64,000 nt of DNA from assembly GCA_030695565.1 (NCBI GenBank), contig JAUYRZ010000056.1:1-64000 (forward strand). Reading direction: 5' to 3'. The notes below the pieces were generated by a model that was given only the letters and a program-made list of their open reading frames with translations, made no database searches and had not been told where the DNA came from. Positions within the stretch are counted from its first letter, which is position 1. Each line of letters opens with the position of its first letter. Shown here one piece after another: positions 1 through 8,234 of this stretch. Source of the stretch: Archangium sp. (GTDB lineage Bacteria > Myxococcota > Myxococcia > Myxococcales > Myxococcaceae). The translations under genes were made by a program, and so were the position numbers.

Positions 1-133
1 GGGCGTCGATGGAGTCCAGACCCAGACCCTTCACGAAAAGAGGCGCGGACGGATCGATGTCGGACACCTTCACGTCCTCGAGGGACAGGGTGTCGATGAT
101 GAACTGCGCGAGTTCCTGCTCAAGGGGCTGCAC
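1..133 (-). CDS. Acyl carrier protein, partial (runs off the window)
   Basis: N-terminal 44 residues of an acyl carrier protein; the rest lies beyond base 1. The sequence ends in the GLGLDSIDA motif, and Ser41 of the DSI triad is the expected phosphopantetheine attachment site. The chosen GTG start at 133 overlaps the end of the acyltransferase by 14 bases, which points to translational coupling. ACPs carry the growing chain between enzymes in type II fatty acid and polyketide synthesis. Its place after a ketosynthase-N-like gene and an acyltransferase matches the order seen in aryl-polyene loci. The motif is clear; that it belongs to a polyene pathway rather than lipid synthesis is inferred from its neighbours. 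Confidence 0.85.
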   Translation of the reverse strand, partial: MQPLEQELAQFIIDTLSLEDVKVSDIDPSAPLFVKGLGLDSIDA

Positions 134-887
134 GAACGGACTCCTGCTCGAAAAAAGACGTCAAATGCTCATTCAGCCGACGGACTGCAACAGGTTCCGC
201 GGCGCCCGACTCCAGAAAGGGGTCTACCTGAAGATCATCGTGAACACGGATGACGAAGTGAATTCTTCTCGGAGGCACCCTGTACCATTTTTGACCCTTG
301 GCCAACCCCCGCGGGTCAGCCGTGATGGTCACCGGAGTGACCGCCTTCCTGCACCGGACGGCCACGTTGGCAGCCCCCCGTTGCAGCGTGACCTCCCCGC
401 TCAGTGGGGTGCGGGTGCCCTCGGGGAAGATGATCAGCGTTTCGTTGCTCTCCAGCGCTTCCCGACAGTCGTCGACCATCGCCAGGCCCGCGTCGTTGGC
501 GATGTAGCCGGAGGCCTTCACCGGGCCCCGGGTGAACGGGTTTCGCATCAGCGCCGACTTCACCACGCAGCCTGACTGCGGGATGAGCGCGATGATGAAG
601 ATGACGTCGATGAGCGTGGGGTGATTGGCCAGGATCAACAGGCCGGGCCGCTGAAGTCGATCGATGCCGTGCAGCTCGTAGGTGAGCACCTTCACGAAGT
701 TCATCAGCCCGATGAAGAAGCGAAAGCAGTGATGCACCACGAAGCGGGAAAACCGCACGCGCTTCAGCGGGTCTCGCACGAAGAGCGTCATCGGCGGGAT
801 CACGAACAGCGTCACCGCCACCCCGCCCAGCCCGAACACGAAGAAGCAGAAACCCGTGGCGACGATGCGCCAGGCCCGTTCAAACAT
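120..887 (-). CDS. Lysophospholipid-type acyltransferase (PlsC/LPLAT fold) of the APE-like locus
   Basis: A 255-residue acyltransferase. The N-terminus has one or two hydrophobic segments (about residues 8-36). The catalytic NHx4D motif is NHPTLID at residues 88-94 and the FPEGTRT substrate motif is at about 154-160, both as in PlsC-type acyltransferases. I chose the ATG at 887 because upstream codons give only low-complexity sequence and this start overlaps the previous stop by 8 bases. In aryl-polyene gene clusters an acyltransferase of this type follows the truncated ketosynthase gene and precedes the ACPs, and that is the arrangement here. A role moving the finished polyene acyl chain from ACP to a lipid or glycan acceptor is inferred. 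A general 1-acylglycerol-phosphate acyltransferase is the alternative. Confidence 0.88.
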   Translation of the reverse strand: MFERAWRIVATGFCFFVFGLGGVAVTLFVIPPMTLFVRDPLKRVRFSRFVVHHCFRFFIGLMNFVKVLTYELHGIDRLQRPGLLILANHPTLIDVIFIIALIPQSGCVVKSALMRNPFTRGPVKASGYIANDAGLAMVDDCREALESNETLIIFPEGTRTPLSGEVTLQRGAANVAVRCRKAVTPVTITADPRGLAKGQKWYRVPPRRIHFVIRVHDDLQVDPFLESGAAEPVAVRRLNEHLTSFFEQESVRAAP

Positions 888-1599
888 GCCGGGTCCACTT
901 CCACCCGGCGGTGCCGTCGCTGCGGGTGAAGGCGTGCTCGTTGCCCAGGATGAATCGGAGCACCGAGAGGCCATGCGGGAGCACGGTGGAGCGGCTCGCG
1001 GGCAGCTCGGCGGACTCGAGACTGAAGGTGGTGCCCCTGGTGATCCGCAAAGCATAAGCGAAGTCGGAGGGCGGCTCGTCGTAGTGGCTGGCGAAGAGGG
1101 CCGGCGGGCTCGCGTCGTAGACCACGATCATCACTTGATCGTGGCCGTCGTGGAGCAGCCCCACCGCTTCCACCACCGCGGCTTCGGCCGTGAACAGGCC
1201 GTTGGAAATGGCGCTCACGTTGGCCGTGTCGGCGTTGATGATGGAGTACTGCGCGCCGATCGCGTTGTGCACGGAGAGGGCGAAGCTCGCGGGGGAAAGG
1301 GGCTCGATCTTCGCGAGGGAGATGAGCAGGTCGGCGCCGCGGCCGGGGTCTCCGTGACGGGAGGCGAAGATCAGCGGGAAACCGTGCGCCTCGCCCTGGC
1401 ACCATTGCGCGACCTGGAAAGCGGGGCGTCCGAGCTTGTCCACCCGGCGACGGGCCATCGCGGGCACTTCGGTGAGCGGCGGCGTGTCTGCGCCTCGGGG
1501 GGCGACGGGGGCAGCGGCGGCCCACTCGCGCCAGGCGTCTTGCGTGGTCAGACCAGGGGCCCAGGCGGACCAGTTGCTGATGGAGAACTCGAGGCGCAC
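880..1599 (-). CDS. Ketosynthase-N-like protein (chain-length-factor type, APE-like locus)
   Basis: About 239 residues resembling the N-terminal half of a beta-ketoacyl synthase only (the Ketoacyl-synt_2 family typical of aryl-polyene clusters). The start FSISNWSAWAPG is characteristic of that family, and a mid-protein SVHNAIGAQYSI stretch occupies the ketosynthase-like core. No complete Cys-His-His triad is visible, which fits a chain-length-factor partner rather than a condensing enzyme. It overlaps the acyltransferase start by 8 bases. The GTG at 1599 is preferred because it puts the conserved segment near the N-terminus; a TTG at 1644 in the same frame is possible. The active ketosynthase partner is probably one of the two at 16-20 kb. 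Function is inferred from family and context. Confidence 0.82.
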   Translation of the reverse strand: MRLEFSISNWSAWAPGLTTQDAWREWAAAAPVAPRGADTPPLTEVPAMARRRVDKLGRPAFQVAQWCQGEAHGFPLIFASRHGDPGRGADLLISLAKIEPLSPASFALSVHNAIGAQYSIINADTANVSAISNGLFTAEAAVVEAVGLLHDGHDQVMIVVYDASPPALFASHYDEPPSDFAYALRITRGTTFSLESAELPASRSTVLPHGLSVLRFILGNEHAFTRSDGTAGWKWTRHV

Positions 1600-1874
1600 G
1601 GCGACGGGAGGAATAGCTGGTTTCGGCCGGGAGGTCGAAGGCAAGCGGGCTGGGGCAATTCGGGGCGTTCAAACGAACAGCCCCTGGGGTGCGTGGGGGT
1701 TGTGAATCTGGCAGTTGCTCGTCTCGCGCAGGCCTCTTCGGCTCCGGGCGAGGACGCGTTCGGTCGCCATCGGGTGCGTTCAGGCGACGCTCGCGACGGG
1801 CGTCGAGCCGCCTGTACGCGGGTGACTTGTACGCCTGAGCCAACTCGCCTACCGCCTCCGTGGCCCCCGGAGAC
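1600..1874. other. Intergenic stretch without a recognisable gene
   Basis: This 275-base gap lies between the hydroxylase stop and the ketosynthase-N-like start. It holds no ORF with protein-family features. There is a short inverted CAGGCG / CGCCTG pair around 1780-1815 and a repeated TGTACGC, neither strong. It is the most likely site for the promoter of the left APE-like block, but I cannot point to convincing -35 and -10 boxes. Confidence 0.4.
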
Positions 1875-2759
1875 CTAACTGACCTTCCGATAGAACGGCG
1901 CTACCAGCTCGCGCCAGATCGACCTCGTGCCCACCGGATGCACGCCCACCGCCAGCTTCACCGGCGACGACGGCTTGAACGTACCGAAGATGCGATCCCA
2001 CACGATGGTGTGGCAGCCGAAGTTCGAGTTGCTCTGCTCCAGCTCCGGCGAGTGATGGAGCGCATGGTAGCCGGGCAGGTTCACCACCCACCCCAGCCCG
2101 CGCTCCGACACGTTCACGTTCGCGTGCGCGAGAACGCCCAGCACCGCCCCGAACGTCGTCGCGGTCACCACCTCATCGACCCCCGCCCCCACCAGCATCA
2201 GCGGCACCGTGCGCACCACGAAGAACAACACGTTGTCGACCGGGTGCGTGCGCAGCGCCTTGAGCCCGTTGAGCTGGGTGATCAGATGGTGCGTGCTGTG
2301 GAACTGCCACAACAACGGGATGCGGTGTGCCGCGCGGTGAAACCAGTACGAGAAGAACTCCGCCACGAAGAACGCCAGCGCGACCTTGAGCCCGAACGGC
2401 GCGTGACCCGGCCACAGATGCGGCAGGTCGAACCCGAAGCCCTGCGAAGCCAACGCCGGCGTGAGCCACCTCGTCGCGAACGCGATCAACAACGCGCTGA
2501 ACTGCGTGATGAAGAACAGGAACACCAGGTCACGCCGCAAGCCGCCCGGCTCGGGTGAAAACAGGTGCCCGTTCGAGCCGGCATCGGCCGGGAAGAATCG
2601 CTCGATGAGCCAGATGAAGAAGATGAGGCTCAACAACACGCACGACGCGTAGTCGATGCGCACGCCCTGCGCCGCGAGCACGCGCTGCCCTTCGTCGCGG
2701 AAGACGATCGAGCCGATCGCCGACGACAACACCACGGGTACGAAGGCGAACCTGATCAA
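1875..2759 (-). CDS. Sterol desaturase / fatty-acid hydroxylase superfamily membrane enzyme
   Basis: A 294-residue integral membrane protein. The histidine clusters that bind the di-iron centre of this superfamily are present: HRAAH (141-145), HSTHH (154-158) and HALHH (232-236), with a further HAN at 212-214. About four to five hydrophobic segments surround them. Family members use O2 to hydroxylate or desaturate lipids and sterols; the substrate cannot be read from sequence. The start is uncertain: the longest frame opens with TTG at 2759, 9 bases after the receptor stop, and later GTG codons are possible. The close spacing suggests one transcript with the TonB receptor upstream. A link to the neighbouring polyene locus, such as tailoring of the acyl acceptor, is only a possibility. 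Confidence 0.85.
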   Translation of the reverse strand: MIRFAFVPVVLSSAIGSIVFRDEGQRVLAAQGVRIDYASCVLLSLIFFIWLIERFFPADAGSNGHLFSPEPGGLRRDLVFLFFITQFSALLIAFATRWLTPALASQGFGFDLPHLWPGHAPFGLKVALAFFVAEFFSYWFHRAAHRIPLLWQFHSTHHLITQLNGLKALRTHPVDNVLFFVVRTVPLMLVGAGVDEVVTATTFGAVLGVLAHANVNVSERGLGWVVNLPGYHALHHSPELEQSNSNFGCHTIVWDRIFGTFKPSSPVKLAVGVHPVGTRSIWRELVAPFYRKVS

Positions 2760-2768
2760 GCGCGCACT

Positions 2769-5402
2769 TCAGTACTCCGCGCGGATTCCGAGGAACGGGC
2801 GAATGGGCAGGTGCTGAAAGCGCCCCTGGTTGGGCATCACGCCGTTGGCGAGGTCGCCTTCTCCGTAGACCCACGAGAACACGTTCATCGTGTTCGTCAC
2901 GTTGAGCACCTCGGCGTAGAACGCGCACGACAGCGGCCCGATGTGGAAGCGGTACTCACCGCGCAACCCGAGCTCGAAGAAGAATGGATACCGCTCCCCT
3001 GAGGTGCGGCCGAACACCGGCAACCAGAACTCGTTGGTGGCGTTGGGCACGAAGGTATCGACCGGCGTGTAGGGCCGCCCCGTGCGGAAGTTCGCGCGCG
3101 TGGTGAACAACCACTTCGAGTTGGGCGACCAGGAGACGCCAGCCGAAGCGGTGAACTGCTGCTCCCACTGCACGGGGTAGGTGCCCCGCGTGGTCGCCAG
3201 CGGGTTCGAGCGATCTGCCCGCAACGCGCCGATGCCTGCGTTGTACGAAAACTGCCGCGTGCGCCCGAAGAGCATCAGGTCGAAGCCGTACGCGAGCCCG
3301 GTGCCGTCGTTGGTGTACACCGGCAGCCCGCCTGCTTCGCGCGCCAGCACCGCGTCGACACTGTCGGGGTTGACCACCAGGTTCGACATCCACTTGCCCC
3401 ACCCCTCCACGCGCAACAGCGCCTCGAACGGCAGCGGCTGTTCGATCGCGCCAATCAACTGCGCGCTGCGTTCGGGCTGCAGCTTCGGATTTCCGTACGT
3501 GGCATCGAGCGCGAGCGGCGTCTGCAACGGCTGCAGCACGTACCCACCCGACAGCTTCACCACCGTGTGGGTGGGCAAGGTGAGCGCACCCGCCAGCCGC
3601 GCCGAGCCGGTGAAGACCTGGTTGGTCACGTCGTACTGCCCGCGCAGGCCCGCTTCGAACGCCAGCGGCTCGAGGGGCACGAAGGTGTGTTCGGCATACG
3701 CCGAGAGCAGGTTTCGGGTGAGCGAAGGCTGAATCATCAACGCCCGCCTGCGCGAGTCGACGATGGGCTCGCGGGCCCACGGAGCGATGCTGCGCGCGTC
3801 GGCCACCGTGCCGGTGAGGTTCACCTGCCGCCACGCGTATTGCACGCCCGCCGAGCTGCGGTTCTGCTTCGAGAAGACCCACTTCAAGTCGCCACGAAGG
3901 ACCACGTCGTTGCGCAGCGCCTGGGTGGCGAGATCGATGGTGCCCTGCACGTCAGACGCGTTCTCGTCTCGCAGGTACGCCGCGGTGAAGCTGAGCTCGC
4001 TGTCACCGGGCAGATCGACCTCGTGCCGCAAGCTCACGATCTGCGCGGTGTTCGCGAGCTTCAGATCGCCCGCGAAGTTGATCAGCACTTCTTCCCCGGG
4101 CTTGACCACCAGGTTGAAGCCGTCGGACGCGTGCGTGAAGGTCAACATCGTGAGGTGTTGGCCGCGCCGGTACGCCACGCGAACGAACGCCTCGGTGATG
4201 TCGGGCGCCACCACGTTCTGGCCGAACAGCTTGAACGCCTTGAGCACCGCGAAATACGCCTCGAAGTAGCTGCGCCTGAAGCTCACCACCGCCGAGAGGC
4301 CTTCGATGCCCAGCGGCACGTCGGCGCGCACCTTGGCGGTGAGCATCGAGACGTCGGCGATCACCTTCACCTTCTTGACGTCACCGCGCACGTAGCGGAT
4401 GTCGAGCACACCCGAGAGCGCAGGCTCGTACCGGGCGGGCGCAGCGCCTGCGTAGAAGTCGGCCGAGTCGATGAGCAGCGGGTTGATGATCGAAGCGAAC
4501 CCCCCCAGGTGGTACGGGTTGCTCAACGGCACGCCGTCGATGAAGACGATCGTCTCGTCGGGCCCACCCCCTCGCACGAAGAAGTTGGCGAGCAGATCCG
4601 GATCTGCCGCGACGCCGGGCAGCTGCTGCACCACGCGGGTGATGTCTTCCAGCGCGCCGGGCGTGCGATCGATGTCGGCGCGGGTGAGGGAGAACCGGCT
4701 GACCTGCGGTGAGCTGTCGGCGTCGGGCACGCTGGGCAACAACCGGCTGCCCTCCACGCGCGTCTCGAAGCCGCGGCTCTTCACGATGCCGTACCGCACC
4801 ACGGTGCGCTGCCCGCTCTTGAACACCTCGGGGAAACCCTTGAGCGCGTAGCCCTCTTTCTCCACCGTCACCCAGGCATCGCCCACCGGCAACGCTTCGA
4901 AGGTGAGCGAGAAGCGACCCTGTGCGTCGGTCTTCGTTTCTTTGTCACCCAGGCTGACCGAAGCACCTTCGATGGGTTCGCCCAGTTCTCCTCCCACGAC
5001 CTCGCCTTCGAGCGTCCACGGGAGCACCGGCGGCACGAACTCGATCGCCATCTCGATCACCGAATGCGCCGGCACGCCGTCGACCTTCGCGGGCCTCAGC
5101 TCACACGTCTCGATCGATCGAAACGCGGCCGCCGAGAAGACCAGCGAAGGCGAAGAGATGATCGCCCTGTCGGTCACCTTGCCGTCAGGCCCCACGCTCA
5201 CGCGCAGCACCACCGTGCCCCGAATGCCGCTGGTGCGCTCGGAGGCCGGGTACTCGGGCGCTCCGGAACACTTCGCAGAAGGCGGTTCGATCACCGGCCC
5301 GGCGTCAGGCGTCTCCACCCCTGCGCCGGGGAGGAGCTCGAGGCCAGCGTCTTCGACAGGCGCCTGCGACACGACGCTGGCGACCAACAGGGTGAGCAGC
5401 AT
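2769..5402 (-). CDS. TonB-dependent outer-membrane receptor with N-terminal TonB_C-like domain
   Basis: An 877-residue outer-membrane protein. In order: signal peptide (MLLTLLVASVVSQA), a TonB C-terminal-like domain at about 43-124 (GIRGTVVLRVSVGPDGKV, then FRSIETCELRPAKVDG), a carboxypeptidase-regulatory-like beta-sandwich at about 130-215, a plug at about 230-340 (FFVRGGGPDETIVFIDGVPL, SGVLDI) and a 22-strand-type barrel ending in an aromatic-rich terminus. The ATG at 5402 is chosen because it opens the signal peptide; the frame runs further upstream but reads as low-complexity arginine/proline. Receptors of this class import siderophores, glycans or cofactors with energy from TonB-ExbBD; the ligand is unknown. 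The lipoprotein gene ends 4 bases upstream, so the two are likely co-transcribed. Confidence 0.9.
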   Translation of the reverse strand: MLLTLLVASVVSQAPVEDAGLELLPGAGVETPDAGPVIEPPSAKCSGAPEYPASERTSGIRGTVVLRVSVGPDGKVTDRAIISSPSLVFSAAAFRSIETCELRPAKVDGVPAHSVIEMAIEFVPPVLPWTLEGEVVGGELGEPIEGASVSLGDKETKTDAQGRFSLTFEALPVGDAWVTVEKEGYALKGFPEVFKSGQRTVVRYGIVKSRGFETRVEGSRLLPSVPDADSSPQVSRFSLTRADIDRTPGALEDITRVVQQLPGVAADPDLLANFFVRGGGPDETIVFIDGVPLSNPYHLGGFASIINPLLIDSADFYAGAAPARYEPALSGVLDIRYVRGDVKKVKVIADVSMLTAKVRADVPLGIEGLSAVVSFRRSYFEAYFAVLKAFKLFGQNVVAPDITEAFVRVAYRRGQHLTMLTFTHASDGFNLVVKPGEEVLINFAGDLKLANTAQIVSLRHEVDLPGDSELSFTAAYLRDENASDVQGTIDLATQALRNDVVLRGDLKWVFSKQNRSSAGVQYAWRQVNLTGTVADARSIAPWAREPIVDSRRRALMIQPSLTRNLLSAYAEHTFVPLEPLAFEAGLRGQYDVTNQVFTGSARLAGALTLPTHTVVKLSGGYVLQPLQTPLALDATYGNPKLQPERSAQLIGAIEQPLPFEALLRVEGWGKWMSNLVVNPDSVDAVLAREAGGLPVYTNDGTGLAYGFDLMLFGRTRQFSYNAGIGALRADRSNPLATTRGTYPVQWEQQFTASAGVSWSPNSKWLFTTRANFRTGRPYTPVDTFVPNATNEFWLPVFGRTSGERYPFFFELGLRGEYRFHIGPLSCAFYAEVLNVTNTMNVFSWVYGEGDLANGVMPNQGRFQHLPIRPFLGIRAEY

Positions 5403-5406
5403 GCGT

Positions 5407-5745
5407 TCAGGGCGTGGGCGGAGGAGGAGGCGGCGGCGGGGGCGGCGCGTTCGGGTCACCGCTGCCGACCGGCGGCGGCAACACCACTTGATCCGCGGGC
5501 ACGTTCGCGCCTTCGATGGCCGAGATGCGCACCGGGCCCTGCTCGCGCGAGTAGGTGTAGACGGCGCGGCGCCCACACGCTTCGGCCAGGTACTGGGCCC
5601 CCGATTTGGAGACCGTGGAGAGCTTCACCTGGCTCTCGGAGCAGCCGAGATCGCGACCCGCCTGCTTGCGGATGTACTTGTTCTTGTTGCCGCCGCAGCC
5701 GACGGCGAACACCACCAGGGCGAACAACAGACTGAACCGCGCCAT
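5407..5745 (-). CDS. Small lipoprotein with polyproline tail
   Basis: A 112-residue protein with a lipoprotein signal (FALVVFAVGC; Cys17 is the expected lipidated residue). A short middle region holds two further cysteines (DLGCSES and AEACGRR) and resembles small myxobacterial lipoproteins with a conserved cysteine pair. It ends in an uninterrupted run of prolines (about residues 101-110). The ATG at 5745 follows a good ribosome-binding site (GGAGG, with the pattern GGAGGTAGGTC before the ATG). It lies just upstream of the TonB receptor on the same strand. I do not recognise a specific function; a structural or partner role for the receptor is possible. Confidence 0.8.
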   Translation of the reverse strand: MARFSLLFALVVFAVGCGGNKNKYIRKQAGRDLGCSESQVKLSTVSKSGAQYLAEACGRRAVYTYSREQGPVRISAIEGANVPADQVVLPPPVGSGDPNAPPPPPPPPPPTP

Positions 5746-5838
5746 GACCTACCTCCACGAAGGAACGGCCCGGTTGTACCAAACGTCGGGGGATTAAGTG
5801 CTGCAACACACGCCCGCTCACGCTACGAGCGCGCGAGC

Positions 5839-7344
5839 ATGGCGCAGCTGCTCACTTTCGACGGTCACCCGCTCCACATCGAAGACGTCACGGCGATCTC
5901 CCGAAGGGAGCTCAACGCCCGGTTGTCAGGCGACTCGACCTTTCTGGCCCGCATCGAAGCGGGCGCCGCCCACGTGGCGCGCACCCTGGCTGAGCAGGGC
6001 GTCATCTACGGCGTGACCACCGGCTACGGCGACTCGGTCACCACCCCGGTGCCGCCAGAGCTGGTCCCCGAGCTCGGTCACCGCCTGTTCACCTACCACG
6101 GCGTGGGCCTCGGCCCCCCGTTCGGCATCGAAGAGACCCGCGCCATTCTCGCGGCGCGATTGCAGTCGCTCTCGCAGGGCCTCTCGGGTGTGAGCGTGGT
6201 GATGCTGCGCCAGCTCGAGCGGTTGTTGGTCGACGACCTTCTGCCCGTCATCCCCCAGGAAGGTTCGGTCGGGGCGAGCGGCGATCTCACCCCGCTCTCC
6301 TACGTGGCGGCCGTCTTGTGCGGCGAGCGCGACGTGTTCGTCGATGGCGTGCGCACGCCCACCGCCGAGGTGTTCAAGGCCCGGGGCATCGCGCCGATTC
6401 AGCTCAAGCCCAAAGAGGGCCTGGCGATCATGAACGGCACCGCCGTGATGACCGGGCTGGCGTGCCTCGCTTTCGAACGCGCCGAGGGGCTCTCGCGGTT
6501 GAGCGCGCACCTGACCGCGATGGCCTCGGCGGCGATGGGCGGCAACCCGCACCACTTCGATGAACGTCTGTTCCAGGCCAAGCCGCACGTGGGCCAGCAG
6601 CGCGTCGCCGGGTGGATCCGCGCGGATCTCGCGGGCTCGGAGCGCAGTGAGTCGCGCCTGCAGGATCGGTATTCGATTCGGTGCGCACCGCACGTGATCG
6701 GGGTGCTCGAAGACACGCTGCCGTTCCTGCGATCGTTGATCGAGAACGAGCTCAACAGCGCGAACGACAACCCGTTGATCGATCCCGAAGATGGCCGGGT
6801 GATGCACGGCGGGCACTTCTACGGCGGGCACATCGCGCTCGCGATGGACACGCTCAAGAACGTGGTGGCGAACCTGGCTGACCTGATGGATCGGCAGATC
6901 GCGCTGCTGGTGGATACCCGGTTCAATCACGGGCTCCCGGCGAACCTGAGCGGTGCGACCGGGCAGCGGGCGTCGGTCAGCCACGGGCTCAAGGCGCTGC
7001 AGATCGGCGCGTCGGCCTGGGCGGCTGAAGCGCTCAAGCTCACCATGCCGGCGTCGGTGTTCTCGCGTTCGACCGAGTGTCACAACCAGGACAAGGTCAG
7101 CATGGGCACCATCGCGGCTCGTGATGCGCTGCGCGTGCTCACGCTGACGGAGCAGGTCGCGGCGGCGCACGTGGTGACCGCGCGGCAGGCGGTGTTCTTG
7201 AAGGCCCGCTCGGGCGCGAAGGTGCCGGCGGGGGTTTTGAAACTTGCCGAGCAGATGGGGGTCGAGCCGTTGATTGAAGATCGGGTGCTCGAGCCGGAGC
7301 TGCGGGGGTTGATTGCTCGCATGCCGGCGCTCGGGAAGATCTGA
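5839..7344 (+). CDS. MIO-dependent aromatic amino acid ammonia-lyase (HAL/PAL family)
   Basis: A 501-residue member of the histidine/phenylalanine/tyrosine ammonia-lyase family. The A146-S147-G148 triad in VGASGDLTPL forms the MIO electrophile; the Tyr loop (YGVTTGYGDS) and the QDKVSMGTIAARDA motif are intact. The ATG at 5839 gives the family-typical N-terminus; the frame extends upstream antisense to other genes. The substrate-selectivity position reads Tyr86-His87, unlike Ser-His in canonical HutH, His-Leu in the Rhodobacter tyrosine lyase or Phe-Leu in phenylalanine lyases. No hutU, hutI or hutG lies nearby. Lying between two APE-like blocks, it most plausibly makes an aryl-acrylate starter, but histidine remains possible. 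It is divergent from the lipoprotein gene across 93 bases. Confidence 0.92.
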   Translation: MAQLLTFDGHPLHIEDVTAISRRELNARLSGDSTFLARIEAGAAHVARTLAEQGVIYGVTTGYGDSVTTPVPPELVPELGHRLFTYHGVGLGPPFGIEETRAILAARLQSLSQGLSGVSVVMLRQLERLLVDDLLPVIPQEGSVGASGDLTPLSYVAAVLCGERDVFVDGVRTPTAEVFKARGIAPIQLKPKEGLAIMNGTAVMTGLACLAFERAEGLSRLSAHLTAMASAAMGGNPHHFDERLFQAKPHVGQQRVAGWIRADLAGSERSESRLQDRYSIRCAPHVIGVLEDTLPFLRSLIENELNSANDNPLIDPEDGRVMHGGHFYGGHIALAMDTLKNVVANLADLMDRQIALLVDTRFNHGLPANLSGATGQRASVSHGLKALQIGASAWAAEALKLTMPASVFSRSTECHNQDKVSMGTIAARDALRVLTLTEQVAAAHVVTARQAVFLKARSGAKVPAGVLKLAEQMGVEPLIEDRVLEPELRGLIARMPALGKI

Positions 7345-7350
7345 GAAAAA

Positions 7351-7463
7351 CCTCTCCCTGCGACGCGGGGAGAGGTCGGCCGCAGGCCGGGTGAGGGGCA
7401 CGGCTCCGGAGCCTGAACGGCCCCTCACCCCGACCCTCTCCCCGCTTCGCAGGGCGAGGGAGA
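7351..7463. repeat. Paired inverted copies of the dispersed palindromic element
   Basis: Two copies of the window's GC-rich element face each other between the ammonia-lyase stop and the convergent hydrolase stop. The left copy holds CCTCTCCC/GGGAGAGG arms and ends GGGTGAGGGG; the right copy opens CCCCTCACCCCGACCCTCTC. The halves are imperfect reverse complements around a centre of about 22 bases. The position suggests a bidirectional transcription terminator, although no T-run follows the stems. Confidence 0.8.
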
Positions 7464-7466
7464 CAC

Positions 7467-8234
7467 TCAGTTCAAGTATTTCTGGATGAACTCGCTGGCC
7501 TGGCGCAGGGCTTCGGGGCTGCGTTGCGTTTCCACGTGATGCACTCCGGGGAGCACCAGCAAACGCGCTCCCAGCCAGGCCGCGACTGCCTTGCCCTGCT
7601 CGAGCTCGTCGTGTTCACCCTGGATCACCAGCGCGGGCACTTTCGGCGGTTCCTTGCGGATGCGGTAGCGATCGGGTTCCTTCAGACGAATGAACGGGCT
7701 CGCGTCACTCGCTTCGAAGACCGACGCGGTGCCCATCACCACCGTCGCCCGCACGTCTTTCTCAGCCGCAACCAGCGCCGAATAGATGCCCATCGAGAAC
7801 CCACCGGTGACGATCCGCTCGGCGCCTTCCTGCTGCTTGAGCCAATCACGCGCCAGCACCGCGTCGCGCTCGAGAGACGCAGGTGAAGGGTGCCCTTCGC
7901 TGTCATAGCCAGGCGGCGCCACCACCAGCAGGCCAATCTCCGGCGGCAGCTGCAGCCCCTCGATCGTGCCCAGCGCTTCTCTGAAATACGTCGAGGTGTT
8001 GCCACCCCAATAGAGCAGCCACGAATGACCGCTGACCGGCCTGCGGATGAGCGCCGTCAGCGTGCCCACCTTCACCGGCTCGAGCCCGAGCGGCTTGCCC
8101 TCCGCGGCGACTTCGCTGAGCGGGCGCGTCGCCAGATCGTACGGCGTCACCGTGGCGGTCGAGCGATACCGCTTCACGCCGAGGCCCAGCCCGACCACGA
8201 CCGCCACGATGCCCGCCACGGCCAGCCCTCTCAT
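7467..8234 (-). CDS. Membrane-anchored or secreted alpha/beta hydrolase
   Basis: A 255-residue alpha/beta-hydrolase. An N-terminal hydrophobic segment (about 4-20, VAGIVAVVVGLGLG) is a signal anchor. The nucleophile elbow is GFSMG; the acid is probably the Asp of QGEHDELE and the base the His of GVHHVE. It has the DUF/dienelactone-hydrolase-like arrangement of small esterases and peptidases. The ATG at 8234 overlaps the preceding gene's TGA (ATGA), making it the last gene of a five-gene overlapping operon with two GNATs, an SGNH-like protein and an MBOAT. A role as an envelope esterase or acyl-transfer enzyme, trimming or transferring groups added by the operon, is inferred; the substrate is unknown. 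Confidence 0.82.
   Translation of the reverse strand: MRGLAVAGIVAVVVGLGLGVKRYRSTATVTPYDLATRPLSEVAAEGKPLGLEPVKVGTLTALIRRPVSGHSWLLYWGGNTSTYFREALGTIEGLQLPPEIGLLVVAPPGYDSEGHPSPASLERDAVLARDWLKQQEGAERIVTGGFSMGIYSALVAAEKDVRATVVMGTASVFEASDASPFIRLKEPDRYRIRKEPPKVPALVIQGEHDELEQGKAVAAWLGARLLVLPGVHHVETQRSPEALRQASEFIQKYLN

Noticed and set aside
5839-7344. Calling the ammonia-lyase hutH
   Set aside because: The selectivity pair is Tyr-His rather than Ser-His and no histidine-utilisation gene is nearby, so a gene symbol is not justified.
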